From: Phycisphaeraceae bacterium
GTDB lineage: Bacteria > Planctomycetota > Phycisphaerae > Phycisphaerales > Phycisphaeraceae
NCBI GenBank assembly: GCA_003551485.1
Contig: PUMS01000256.1
Coordinates: forward strand, 1-6,609
Direction: 5' to 3'
Length of the DNA stretch: 6,609 nucleotides
The first letter of the stretch is position 1, and each line of letters begins with the position of its first letter. This document shows positions 1 through 6,322 of the stretch, piece by piece. The notes beneath the pieces are model-generated. The model had not been told where the DNA came from. It worked only from the letters and a program-made list of their open reading frames with translations, and did no database searches. Both the position numbers and the translations under genes were made by a program.

Positions 1-36
1 CGGAAGCGCCCCCGGAAGCGCCCCCGGAAGCGCCCG
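1..36. repeat. 12-bp tandem repeat, three copies, inside the rpsB tail
   Basis: The unit CGGAAGCGCCCC is repeated head to tail at 1-12, 13-24 and 25-36; the third copy differs only in its last base. Because the period is a multiple of three and lies in frame with rpsB on the minus strand, it encodes a repeated Gly-Gly-Ala-Ser. The array touches the window edge, so the total copy number is not visible. It is most simply a slippage-expanded low-complexity tail. Confidence 0.9.
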
Positions 37-832
37 CCGCAGCGCCGCGGGCCCCGCGGCGGGAGCCGGGCCGGCCGCCGCCACCGCCACCGCCCGGACC
101 GGCCTCGACCGGCTGACGCTCGGCCTCATCCACCCCCTCGCGTGCGGCCTGGCGGCCGCTCTTGCCTTCCATCACCGCCGCGCAGAGGCTCTGTACCACC
201 ACCTCGATGGCCCGCATGGCATCATCGTTGCCCGGAATGGCGATGTCGGCGAAGTCGGGGTCGCTGTCGGTGTCGATCAGGCAGACGGTGGGGATGCCCA
301 GCTTGCGCGCCTCGCGCAGGGCATTGAGCTCCCGCCGCACATCGATGACCACCATCGCTCCCGGCAGCGTGTTCATGTGGCGGATGCCTTCGAGGTTTCG
401 CAGAATCTTGTCCTTCTCGCGGCGGAGCTGGCTCTCCATCTTCTTGGAGTAGTTGTTGATCTCCCCGCTCTCCTCGAGGCGCTCGAGTTCCTCCAGCCGC
501 TTGAGCCGCTCTCGGATGGTGCGGAAGTTGGTCAGCGTCCCGCCCAGCCACCGCTCGGTGACGTAGGGCATGCCCGTCTCGCGCACGTGCGTCTCGATGC
601 AGGCCCGCGCCTGGCGCTTGGTGCCCACGAACAGCACATCCTTGCCGCCGGCGACCACCTTCGAGAGGAACTTGCGAGCCAGCAGCAGGCCCTTGATCGT
701 CTCCTTGACGTCGATGATGTGGATCTTGTTGCGCTTGCCGAAGATGTAGGGTGCCATCTTCGGATTCCAGTTGTTGGCGCGGTGGCCGAAATGGATGCCG
801 GCCTCGATCAGGTCGTTGACAAGCGATGCCAT
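1..832 (-). CDS. rpsB: 30S ribosomal protein S2 (partial, C-terminal end off window)
   Basis: Structural protein of the small ribosomal subunit, needed for late 30S assembly and mRNA binding. Reading the minus strand from the ATG at 832-830 gives 277 residues open to the window edge. S2 signatures appear in order: AGIHFGHRANNWNPKM (11-26), FGKRNKIHIID (31-41), LFVGTKRQA (67-75), RWLGGTLTNFRTI (94-106), a charged coiled-coil-like helix (107-146), GIPTVCLIDTDSDPDF (179-194) and AIPGNDDA (198-205). The conserved core ends near residue 235, about where E. coli S2 (241 aa) ends. A tail of at least 38 residues follows, rich in Gly, Ala, Arg and Ser, ending in GGAS repeats with no stop in the window. 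The start is supported by GAGGAG eight bases upstream. The gene is divergent from the helicase and in most bacteria would be followed by tsf, outside this window. The family call is near certain; the true C-terminus is unknown. Confidence 0.97.
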   Translation of the reverse strand, partial: MASLVNDLIEAGIHFGHRANNWNPKMAPYIFGKRNKIHIIDVKETIKGLLLARKFLSKVVAGGKDVLFVGTKRQARACIETHVRETGMPYVTERWLGGTLTNFRTIRERLKRLEELERLEESGEINNYSKKMESQLRREKDKILRNLEGIRHMNTLPGAMVVIDVRRELNALREARKLGIPTVCLIDTDSDPDFADIAIPGNDDAMRAIEVVVQSLCAAVMEGKSGRQAAREGVDEAERQPVEAGPGGGGGGGRPGSRRGARGAAAGASGGASGGAS

Positions 833-840
833 GAAACACG

Positions 841-846
841 CTCCTC
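841..846 (-). promoter_or_regulatory. Shine-Dalgarno of rpsB
   Basis: On the minus strand GAGGAG lies eight bases upstream of the ATG at 832-830. This is close to ideal spacing and fixes the rpsB start. Confidence 0.85.
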
Positions 847-963
847 GCGGCAAGCTCCGGGGTAAGACGACACAGTGGGCCACGGCGGCCGCGCGGCCGG
901 CCGGTGGAGCTTTCACCCACTCGTGCCCGATGGACGCCTCGGGAGGAAACGGGCATACCCGCA

Positions 964-1002
964 TCCCCGCCGCGACCGGCGCCCGTGGGTCCGCGGCGGG
1001 GA
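964..1002 (-). promoter_or_regulatory. 11-bp perfect inverted repeat in the rpsB leader
   Basis: TCCCCGCCGCG (964-974) and CGCGGCGGGGA (992-1002) are perfect reverse complements separated by 17 bases, so the leader RNA could form a very stable hairpin about 20 nt after the predicted transcription start. No T-run follows on either strand, so it does not look like a simple intrinsic terminator. Ribosomal protein S2 genes often have structured, autoregulatory leaders; whether this is one is inference. In DNA this GC-rich, an element of this kind could also be chance or an RNA-stability structure. Confidence 0.5.
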
Positions 1003-1027
1003 CGGCAAAACCGTTGCCAGACCCGCC

Positions 1028-1055
1028 ATTGTACCGCCCCCGCCCCACCGGGCAA
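1028..1055 (-). promoter_or_regulatory. Candidate sigma-70-type promoter of rpsB
   Basis: On the minus strand TACAAT (1033-1028) matches five of six bases of the -10 consensus. TTGCCC (1055-1050), sixteen bases upstream, matches four of six of the -35 consensus. The -10 box sits in an otherwise extremely GC-rich stretch and is preceded by GGCGG. Transcription would begin near 1021, giving an rpsB leader of roughly 190 nt. This is inferred from sequence only. Confidence 0.55.
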
Positions 1056-1226
1056 ATCACCCCGGCGACGATGCGCCGGATGCCACTGGCACTGGTGGGG
1101 TTTGCACCCGTGAATGTGGCGTATATCTGGAATACTGGCGGGCATGCCGCCGGTGGCATCCGATGGATACGGGCCCGCCCGGCCCCGGCGATGCCGGCAG
1201 ACCCCTGTGAAAAAGTTGACCACGGG

Positions 1227-1241
1227 GCTGCCTCGGGCAGC
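1227..1241. repeat. Short palindrome GCTGCC-TCG-GGCAGC upstream of the helicase gene
   Basis: A perfect six-base inverted repeat with a three-base centre, lying ten bases upstream of the weak -10-like TAAGCT. Its place in the presumed promoter of the helicase gene would suit an operator, but a chance hairpin is equally possible. On the minus strand it is followed twelve bases later by a TTTTT run, too far for a normal terminator. Confidence 0.3.
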
Positions 1242-1250
1242 GGTTTGGTG

Positions 1251-1256
1251 TAAGCT
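1251..1256 (+). promoter_or_regulatory. Weak candidate -10 box of the helicase gene
   Basis: TAAGCT keeps the first, second and last bases of the -10 consensus and would give a leader of about 20 nt before the ATG at 1282. There is no good -35 hexamer at 16-18 bases upstream; the nearby TTGACC (1216-1221) is 29 bases away, too far. Treat it as a guess. Confidence 0.2.
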
Positions 1257-1281
1257 AAGGGATTCGGAGTTGCGCTGCCCC

Positions 1282-4200
1282 ATGACCGACACCACCTTGT
1301 ACCGCACCTGGGCGCCTCATTTCCGCACGGAAGTGCGGCAGCGTGGGCGGGCGTATTTCGAGCAGGGCCGCGTCGAAGCGCTTCGGCCGCGCCCGGGCGA
1401 GGTGTTTCGCGCGGCGGTGCAGGGCACGCGGCCCTACACAGTGGTCATTACCGCCGACCGGGCCCGGCCGGCGGCCTCGTGCACCTGCCCCACCTACGGC
1501 CGCGGCGCCTATTGCAAGCATATCTGGGCGGCACTGCTGAAGTTGAACCAGGAGGGCGAGCCGGCTGAGGCCGCATCAACCCCCGAAGGCGAAGCACCGG
1601 CCAATGGCGAGGTCCCATCGCCGGTGCCCCGCTTCACCGCTCCGCCGCCGCTGCCCAAGGCGCGCAGACGCACCAGCCCGGACGTCGCAGGCGGCCCCTG
1701 CGAGGCGGCATCCCGCACCGCGGGGGCAGGGGGGCAGCGCTTGCAGCCGGAGTGGATGCGCCGACTGGCCCTGCTTCGCCACTCGCGCACCGAGGTTCAG
1801 CGGCGTAGCGATATTCTCCTGGCCGCGCCGCAGGTCTACTACGAGGTCCAGCTCGATCCCTCCCTCGCCGAGCACAGCCTCATCGTCGCCCTGCGCCAGC
1901 GCCGACCCACCCGCAACGGCTGGGGCAGGCTCAAGCCCCTGCGGATCAGCAGCGGCACCGTCGGCGAACTGCTCGATGCCACCGACCGCGAACTGGCCGG
2001 GTTCATCCTGGGCGCCCAGCGGGTCGAGGATGGCGAAGCGCAGCGGCCCTGGAGCACGCCGGGCTCCTGCTCGACCTTCGCCCTGCCGCGCAGCGCCCAG
2101 CGGACGCTGCTCCAGCGGATGATCGCCACCGGCCGCTGCCTGCTGGACACCGCCGACCCCGACAAGCCGCTGCGCTGGGATGCCCACCCCAGGCCGTGGG
2201 TGCCGGTGCTTGTGGGCCAGATGCGCGACACGCAACTGCACGTGCACGTCGAGCTGCGCCGTGATACCGACCGCATGGACCTGCAAACGCCGCTGCTGAT
2301 CCTGGCCGGGCCCGACGACAGCGGGGTGCTGATCCACGGCGGTATGGCAGCTCCCTACGACGCCCAGGGCGCCGACCGCTGGGTGCGGACCTTCCGCGAT
2401 GACCTGCGACACGGGGAGGGCATCCAACCACTGATCATCCCCGGCCCGGACATCGAGCGTTTTATCGACCGCCTCTACCGGTTGCCCCACCTGCCGGCGA
2501 TGGACCTGCCCGAAACCATCGCACGACAGGCCGAATCGGCCGCACCGGTGCCGCACCTGACGCTGACCTCGCCCAGGGCGGAGGCCGCCACCACAGGCGG
2601 CGGTGGTGGTGGTAGTGTGGCACAAGCCGCCCATGTCACCGCGACCGGCAGGGGGGCCGGGACCGGGGCCGGCGCCAGCAACGGGGCTGGACAGGGAATG
2701 GTCGAGGCCGAGGTCTACTTCGACTACGCCGGCCACCGCATCGGCATCGAGGACCCCGGCGAGTTCATCGTCGTCGATGCCGCCGGCGATGAGCCGGTCA
2801 CCGGCCCGGATGCGGCCGATGAGGCCGATCAAGACCACAGCAGCTCGCCCGCCGCAGCAGGTCCAGCACCGGAACCGGCAACCTTCACCGCGCCCCCCGC
2901 CCTGATCCCGCCATGGCAAGACCAGGTCCAGGCCGAGGAAGGTCAGTCGCAGGCCAACGGCCTGCCCGGCTCGCAAGCCGATGCATCCGCTACGCCCGCG
3001 CAGCGCCCGCGCCTGATCCGTCGCGACCACCAGCGCGAGCGACAAGCCATTCTGCGCCTCGGGGCGCTCGGCCTGCGCCCGGCCGCGGCCGAGGAGTCGC
3101 GCAACCTGCTGCTGCCGCCACGGCAGGTACCGGAGGTGGTCGGCCAACTCCTTGCCGAGGGCTGGGTCGTGGTGGCCGACCGTCGGGCCCTGCGGCGGCC
3201 CGGTGGCGTTCGCCTGTCGGTGCGCAGCGGCATCGACTGGTTCGAGCTGCGCGGGCAGGTCAGCTACGAGACCGAGGAGGGCGAGCAGCATGTCGACCTC
3301 CAGCACATCCTCGAGGCGGCGCGCTCGGGTCGGTCGATGATCCAACTCGGCGATGGCACCGAGGGCGTATTGCCCGAGCAGTGGCTGCGCGAGCACGGCC
3401 TGCTGGCGGCCATCGGCCAGGAGCATGAAGACCACCTGCGCTTCAACGCCAGCCAGGCCGCCCTGCTGGATGCGCTGCTGGCCGAGCAGGACCTGCTGTC
3501 GGTGGATGAGACCTTCGAGGCCGCGCGGCAGCGGATGCGAAGTTTTCAGCGCATCGAGCCTACGCAACCGGGGCCGGGCTTCCGCGGCCAGTTGCGCCAC
3601 TACCAGGAGGAGGGACTGGGCTGGCTGCTGTTTCTGCGCTGGTTCGGCATGGGCGGCATTCTGGCCGATGACATGGGCCTGGGCAAGACCATCCAGGTGC
3701 TGGCGCTGCTCCAGAAGCTGCGCCAGGACGACGGCCAGGACCGGCCCGCGGGGCCGATACTGGTGGTGGCCCCGCGCAGCGTGGTCTACAACTGGGTCGA
3801 TGAGGCCGCGCGCTTCACCCCCGAGGTTCGCGTGCTCAACTACAGCGGCACCGATCGCGCTGAGCAGCGGCGGCGTTTCCAGGACCATGATCTGGTCGTG
3901 ACCTCCTATGGTCTGCTGCGACGCGATGCGGCCCACCTGCGCCAGTTCGACTTCGACACGGTGGTGCTCGATGAGGCGCAGGCGATCAAGAACCCGGCCT
4001 CGCAGGGTGCCAAGGCCGCCCGGCTGATCAAGGCCCGCCACCGCCTGGCCCTGACCGGCACGCCGGTCGAAAACCACCTGGGCGATCTGTGGTCGATCTT
4101 CGAGTTTCTCAACCCCGGCATGCTCGGCTCGAACACGCGCTTCGCCCAGATGCTGCGCGGCGGGGGCAACGAGGTGGGCAGCGTCGATGCCGCACGACAG

Positions 4201-5010
4201 GCCGGCCGCGCGCTGCGCCCGTTCATCCTGCGCCGCACGAAGACGCAGGTGCTCGATGAACTGCCCGAGAAGACCGAACAGACGCTGCTGTGCGAGATGG
4301 AACCGGCCCAGCGCCGGCTCTACGAGAGCCTTCGCAAGCACTATCGCGGCACACTGCTCAACCAGATCGACGCCGCCGCCGCCGGGGGCGCCGGGGGGGG
4401 CGGGGTCGGCCGGTCGGCCATGCTCGTGCTCGAGGCACTGCTGCGGCTGAGGCAGGCCGCCTGCCACCCGGGCCTGGTCGATGACAAGCGGCGCGGCGAC
4501 CCGGCGGCCAAGCTCGACGTGCTGCTGGCCCAGCTCGAGGAGTTGGTCGATGAGGGCCACAAGGCGCTGGTCTTCAGCCAGTTCACCTCGCTGCTGGCAC
4601 TGGTGCGCGAGGCCCTCGAGAGCCGCGGCATGGCCTACGAATACCTCGACGGCCAGACCCGCGACCGCCGCGGGCCCGTGCAGCGGTTCCAGAACGATCC
4701 GGCCTGCCCGGTGTTCCTGATCAGCCTCAAGGCCGGCGGGCTGGGGTTGAACCTCACCGCGGCCGACTACGTGTTCATCCTCGATCCGTGGTGGAACCCC
4801 GCCGTCGAGCAGCAGGCCATCGACCGCGCCTACCGCATCGGCCAGATGCGCCACGTCACCGCCTACCGCCTGATCTGCCAGAACACCGTCGAGCAGCGCA
4901 TCCTCGAACTCCAGCAACACAAACGCCAACTCGCCGCCGCCATCGTCGAGGGCGAACAGAGCCTGCTGCGCTCGCTGTCACGCGACGACCTGGAGAAGCT
5001 GCTGAGCTGA
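1282..5010 (+). CDS. SWIM zinc-finger SNF2-family helicase/ATPase
   Basis: A 1242-aa SF2 ATPase of the SNF2 group, expected to translocate on double-stranded nucleic acid using ATP. An N-terminal SWIM zinc finger, CxCx8CxH, uses C67, C69, C78 and H80. A poorly conserved middle (about 150-640) holds two low-complexity linkers (about 431-475, with six glycines at 439-444, and about 520-575). A bacterial SNF2-associated region (about 640-770, including WFELRG at 653) precedes the motor. Motor motifs: Walker A DDMGLGKT with K802, DEAQ Walker B (897-900), LTGTP (924-928), LVFSQF (from about 1096), DPWWNP (1168-1173) and the arginine motif QAIDRAYRIGQ with R1182 and R1185. All key residues are present, so it should be active. 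A Gly-rich insert (1031-1045) interrupts the second half. The ATG at 1282 is chosen because the SWIM domain follows closely and GGAG lies twelve bases upstream, though upstream in-frame codons remain open. The family is clear; the cellular role (repair, transcription recycling or defence) cannot be told from this window. Confidence 0.96.
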   Translation: MTDTTLYRTWAPHFRTEVRQRGRAYFEQGRVEALRPRPGEVFRAAVQGTRPYTVVITADRARPAASCTCPTYGRGAYCKHIWAALLKLNQEGEPAEAASTPEGEAPANGEVPSPVPRFTAPPPLPKARRRTSPDVAGGPCEAASRTAGAGGQRLQPEWMRRLALLRHSRTEVQRRSDILLAAPQVYYEVQLDPSLAEHSLIVALRQRRPTRNGWGRLKPLRISSGTVGELLDATDRELAGFILGAQRVEDGEAQRPWSTPGSCSTFALPRSAQRTLLQRMIATGRCLLDTADPDKPLRWDAHPRPWVPVLVGQMRDTQLHVHVELRRDTDRMDLQTPLLILAGPDDSGVLIHGGMAAPYDAQGADRWVRTFRDDLRHGEGIQPLIIPGPDIERFIDRLYRLPHLPAMDLPETIARQAESAAPVPHLTLTSPRAEAATTGGGGGGSVAQAAHVTATGRGAGTGAGASNGAGQGMVEAEVYFDYAGHRIGIEDPGEFIVVDAAGDEPVTGPDAADEADQDHSSSPAAAGPAPEPATFTAPPALIPPWQDQVQAEEGQSQANGLPGSQADASATPAQRPRLIRRDHQRERQAILRLGALGLRPAAAEESRNLLLPPRQVPEVVGQLLAEGWVVVADRRALRRPGGVRLSVRSGIDWFELRGQVSYETEEGEQHVDLQHILEAARSGRSMIQLGDGTEGVLPEQWLREHGLLAAIGQEHEDHLRFNASQAALLDALLAEQDLLSVDETFEAARQRMRSFQRIEPTQPGPGFRGQLRHYQEEGLGWLLFLRWFGMGGILADDMGLGKTIQVLALLQKLRQDDGQDRPAGPILVVAPRSVVYNWVDEAARFTPEVRVLNYSGTDRAEQRRRFQDHDLVVTSYGLLRRDAAHLRQFDFDTVVLDEAQAIKNPASQGAKAARLIKARHRLALTGTPVENHLGDLWSIFEFLNPGMLGSNTRFAQMLRGGGNEVGSVDAARQAGRALRPFILRRTKTQVLDELPEKTEQTLLCEMEPAQRRLYESLRKHYRGTLLNQIDAAAAGGAGGGGVGRSAMLVLEALLRLRQAACHPGLVDDKRRGDPAAKLDVLLAQLEELVDEGHKALVFSQFTSLLALVREALESRGMAYEYLDGQTRDRRGPVQRFQNDPACPVFLISLKAGGLGLNLTAADYVFILDPWWNPAVEQQAIDRAYRIGQMRHVTAYRLICQNTVEQRILELQQHKRQLAAAIVEGEQSLLRSLSRDDLEKLLS

Positions 5011-5097
5011 GCGCGGCCGCGACCGGTTGACACAGTCTTTGGCACAAGAGCATCCGGGCCCGTGGCAACTCGGCTCGGGCGGGTGGACCGGCGGCGG

Positions 5098-5103
5098 TAC
5101 ACT
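5098..5103 (+). promoter_or_regulatory. Candidate -10 box of the aminotransferase gene
   Basis: TACACT, preceded by GGCGG, resembles the TACAAT box proposed for rpsB. It would start transcription near 5110, about 22 bases before the ATG at 5132. The 16-18-base upstream positions hold no recognisable -35 hexamer. The 121-base gap after the helicase stop leaves read-through from that gene as an alternative. Confidence 0.35.
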
Positions 5104-5118
5104 GGGCGGCTGTTGCAA

Positions 5119-5124
5119 GGGAGG
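5119..5124 (+). promoter_or_regulatory. Shine-Dalgarno of the aminotransferase gene
   Basis: GGGAGG within AAGGGAGGT lies seven bases upstream of the ATG at 5132. It decides the start: the in-frame TTG at 5027 has no such site, and the next ATG at 5150 is too far away. Confidence 0.85.
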
Positions 5125-5131
5125 TCGCCCG

Positions 5132-6322
5132 ATGCATTGCAGCCGTCGCATGGAGCTTGTCCAGACGCCGATGATTCCCATCATCGGTGAGCTGATCCGG
5201 GACCATCCCGGCACCATCAGCCTCGGTCAGGGGGTGGTGCACTATCCGCCGCCGCCGCAGGCCTTCGAGCAGCTCCAGCGCTTCGCCGCCGATGCCGACA
5301 ACCACAAGTACAAGCTCGTCGGTGGCATTCCCGAGCTGATCGAGGCCATCGCCGTCAAGCTCCAGCGCAACAACGCCATCACCCCCCCGCCGCCCTCCGC
5401 CGGTGACGGCGACGGCCACACCGTCATCGTCACCGGCGGCAGCAACATGGGCTTCATCAACGCCGTGCTGGCCATCACCGATCCCGGTGATGAGGTCATC
5501 CTGCCGCGGCCGTACTACTTCAACCACGAGATGGCCATCCGCATCGCCGACGCCCGGCCCATCCTCATCGACACCGATGCCGACCGCCAGCTCATGCCCG
5601 AACGCATCGCCGCGGCCATCACCAGCCGCACGCGCGCGGTGGTGACGGTCTCACCCAACAACCCCGCCGGAACCGTCTACCCGCGCGATGCCCTGGCGGC
5701 GGTCAACGACCTGTGCCACCGACACGGCATCTACCACATCAGCGATGAGGCCTACGAGTACTTCACCTACGAAGATGCCCGCCACTTCTCACCGGCATCG
5801 CTGCCCGGCAGTGCCGGCCACACCATCAGCCTCTTTTCCCTGTCGAAGGCCTACGGCATGGCAAGCTGGCGCATCGGGTACATGCTCATTCCCGACCGGC
5901 TGGTGATGGCGGTGAAGAAAATCCAGGACACCATCCAGATCTGCCCGCCGGTGATCAGCCAGTACGCGGCGGTGGGCGCCTTGGCCGCCGGCCGGTCCTA
6001 CTGCCATCGCTTTGTCAAATCCCTGTCCGAGGTACGACAACTGGTGCTGGATGAACTGGCCGGCCTGGGCGGCCTCTGCCGCGTGCCCCCGGCACAGGGC
6101 GCGTTCTACTGCCTGATCGAGCTGGACCTGGCCATGGACCCGATGCACCTGGCCCAGCGCCTGATCCGCGAGCACGGGGTTGCGGCCATTCCCGGCCACA
6201 CCTTCGGCATCGCTCGCGGCTGCCACCTGCGCATCGCCTACGGCGCACTGCAGAAGCAGACCGTCGCCGAGGGCATGGGCCGCCTGGTCCGCGGCCTCGA
6301 AGCCATCGCCGCGAATCCATAG
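5132..6322 (+). CDS. PLP-dependent class I/II aminotransferase
   Basis: A 396-aa fold-type I aminotransferase, a usual length for the family, expected to be cytosolic and to move an amino group between an amino acid and a 2-oxo acid through pyridoxal phosphate. Visible features in order: an N-terminal ISLGQGVVHYPPP substrate-loop segment (about 29-41); YKLVGG (59-64); GGSNMG, where the cofactor phosphate cup begins (102-107); SPNNPAGT with N177; SDEAYEY with D205 and Y208, which contact the cofactor ring; SLSKAYGMASWRIGY with the Schiff-base lysine K239 and phosphate-binding R247; and a C-terminal PGHTFG (354-359) followed by HLRIAYG with R367, equivalent to the substrate-carboxylate arginine of aspartate aminotransferase. 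All catalytic residues are present. A short Pro/Gly/Asp insert (about 84-96) sits just before the cofactor-binding domain. The substrate cannot be named; aspartate, aromatic or alanine-type activities are all possible. The neighbours give no pathway hint. Confidence 0.95.
   Translation: MHCSRRMELVQTPMIPIIGELIRDHPGTISLGQGVVHYPPPPQAFEQLQRFAADADNHKYKLVGGIPELIEAIAVKLQRNNAITPPPPSAGDGDGHTVIVTGGSNMGFINAVLAITDPGDEVILPRPYYFNHEMAIRIADARPILIDTDADRQLMPERIAAAITSRTRAVVTVSPNNPAGTVYPRDALAAVNDLCHRHGIYHISDEAYEYFTYEDARHFSPASLPGSAGHTISLFSLSKAYGMASWRIGYMLIPDRLVMAVKKIQDTIQICPPVISQYAAVGALAAGRSYCHRFVKSLSEVRQLVLDELAGLGGLCRVPPAQGAFYCLIELDLAMDPMHLAQRLIREHGVAAIPGHTFGIARGCHLRIAYGALQKQTVAEGMGRLVRGLEAIAANP

Larger units (their letters stand above)
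833..1281. other. Divergent intergenic region between rpsB and the helicase gene
   Basis: About 450 bases with no supported gene; short open frames here look like chance frames of GC-rich DNA. On the minus strand it holds a candidate rpsB promoter (1028-1055) and then a leader of roughly 190 nt. That leader carries a GC-rich perfect inverted repeat (964-1002), a small CGGG-cata-CCCG hairpin (950-961), an overlapping TGCCCG/CGGGCA pair (924-929 with 950-955), and a dense palindromic patch around GGCCGCGCGGCC (887-898). The half nearer the helicase is relatively AT-rich at 1101-1140 and 1207-1221. It holds a short palindrome (1227-1241) and a weak -10-like TAAGCT (1251-1256). No T-run terminator is evident. 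Confidence 0.7.

Noticed and set aside
1216..1256. TTGACC plus TAAGCT as a standard promoter pair
   Set aside because: The 29-base spacer is well outside the usual 16-18 bases.
1114..1281. Upstream extension of the helicase by 56 codons
   Set aside because: The added residues are unlike a domain, lie in the presumed promoter region and have no Shine-Dalgarno. The ATG at 1282 is followed at once by SWIM-family sequence.
222..1307. A minus-strand open frame of 361 codons covering the rpsB leader and part of rpsB
   Set aside because: It is out of frame with rpsB, and the rpsB frame has unmistakable S2 motifs. The Arg/Pro/Gly-rich product looks like an out-of-frame reading.
1576..4929. A minus-strand open frame of 1117 codons opposite the helicase
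   Set aside because: It is fully antisense to a gene with complete SNF2 motifs, starts inside it, shows no domain I recognise, and has the Ala/Gly/Leu/Gln/Asp-rich composition expected for the reverse complement of GC-rich coding DNA, where stop codons are rare.
5012..5021. CGCGGCCGCG palindrome just after the helicase stop as a terminator
   Set aside because: It has no loop and no T-run; short GC palindromes are expected by chance in this composition.
5027..5032. A perfect TTGACA hexamer after the helicase stop as a -35 box
   Set aside because: No -10-like hexamer lies 16-18 bases downstream (the sequence there is around GCATCC), and the likely -10 at 5098 is far too distant.
5027..5131. 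Upstream extension of the aminotransferase to a TTG at 5027
   Set aside because: That start lacks a Shine-Dalgarno, the extension is Gly-rich low complexity and covers the candidate -10 box, while the ATG at 5132 has a strong AAGGGAGGT site.
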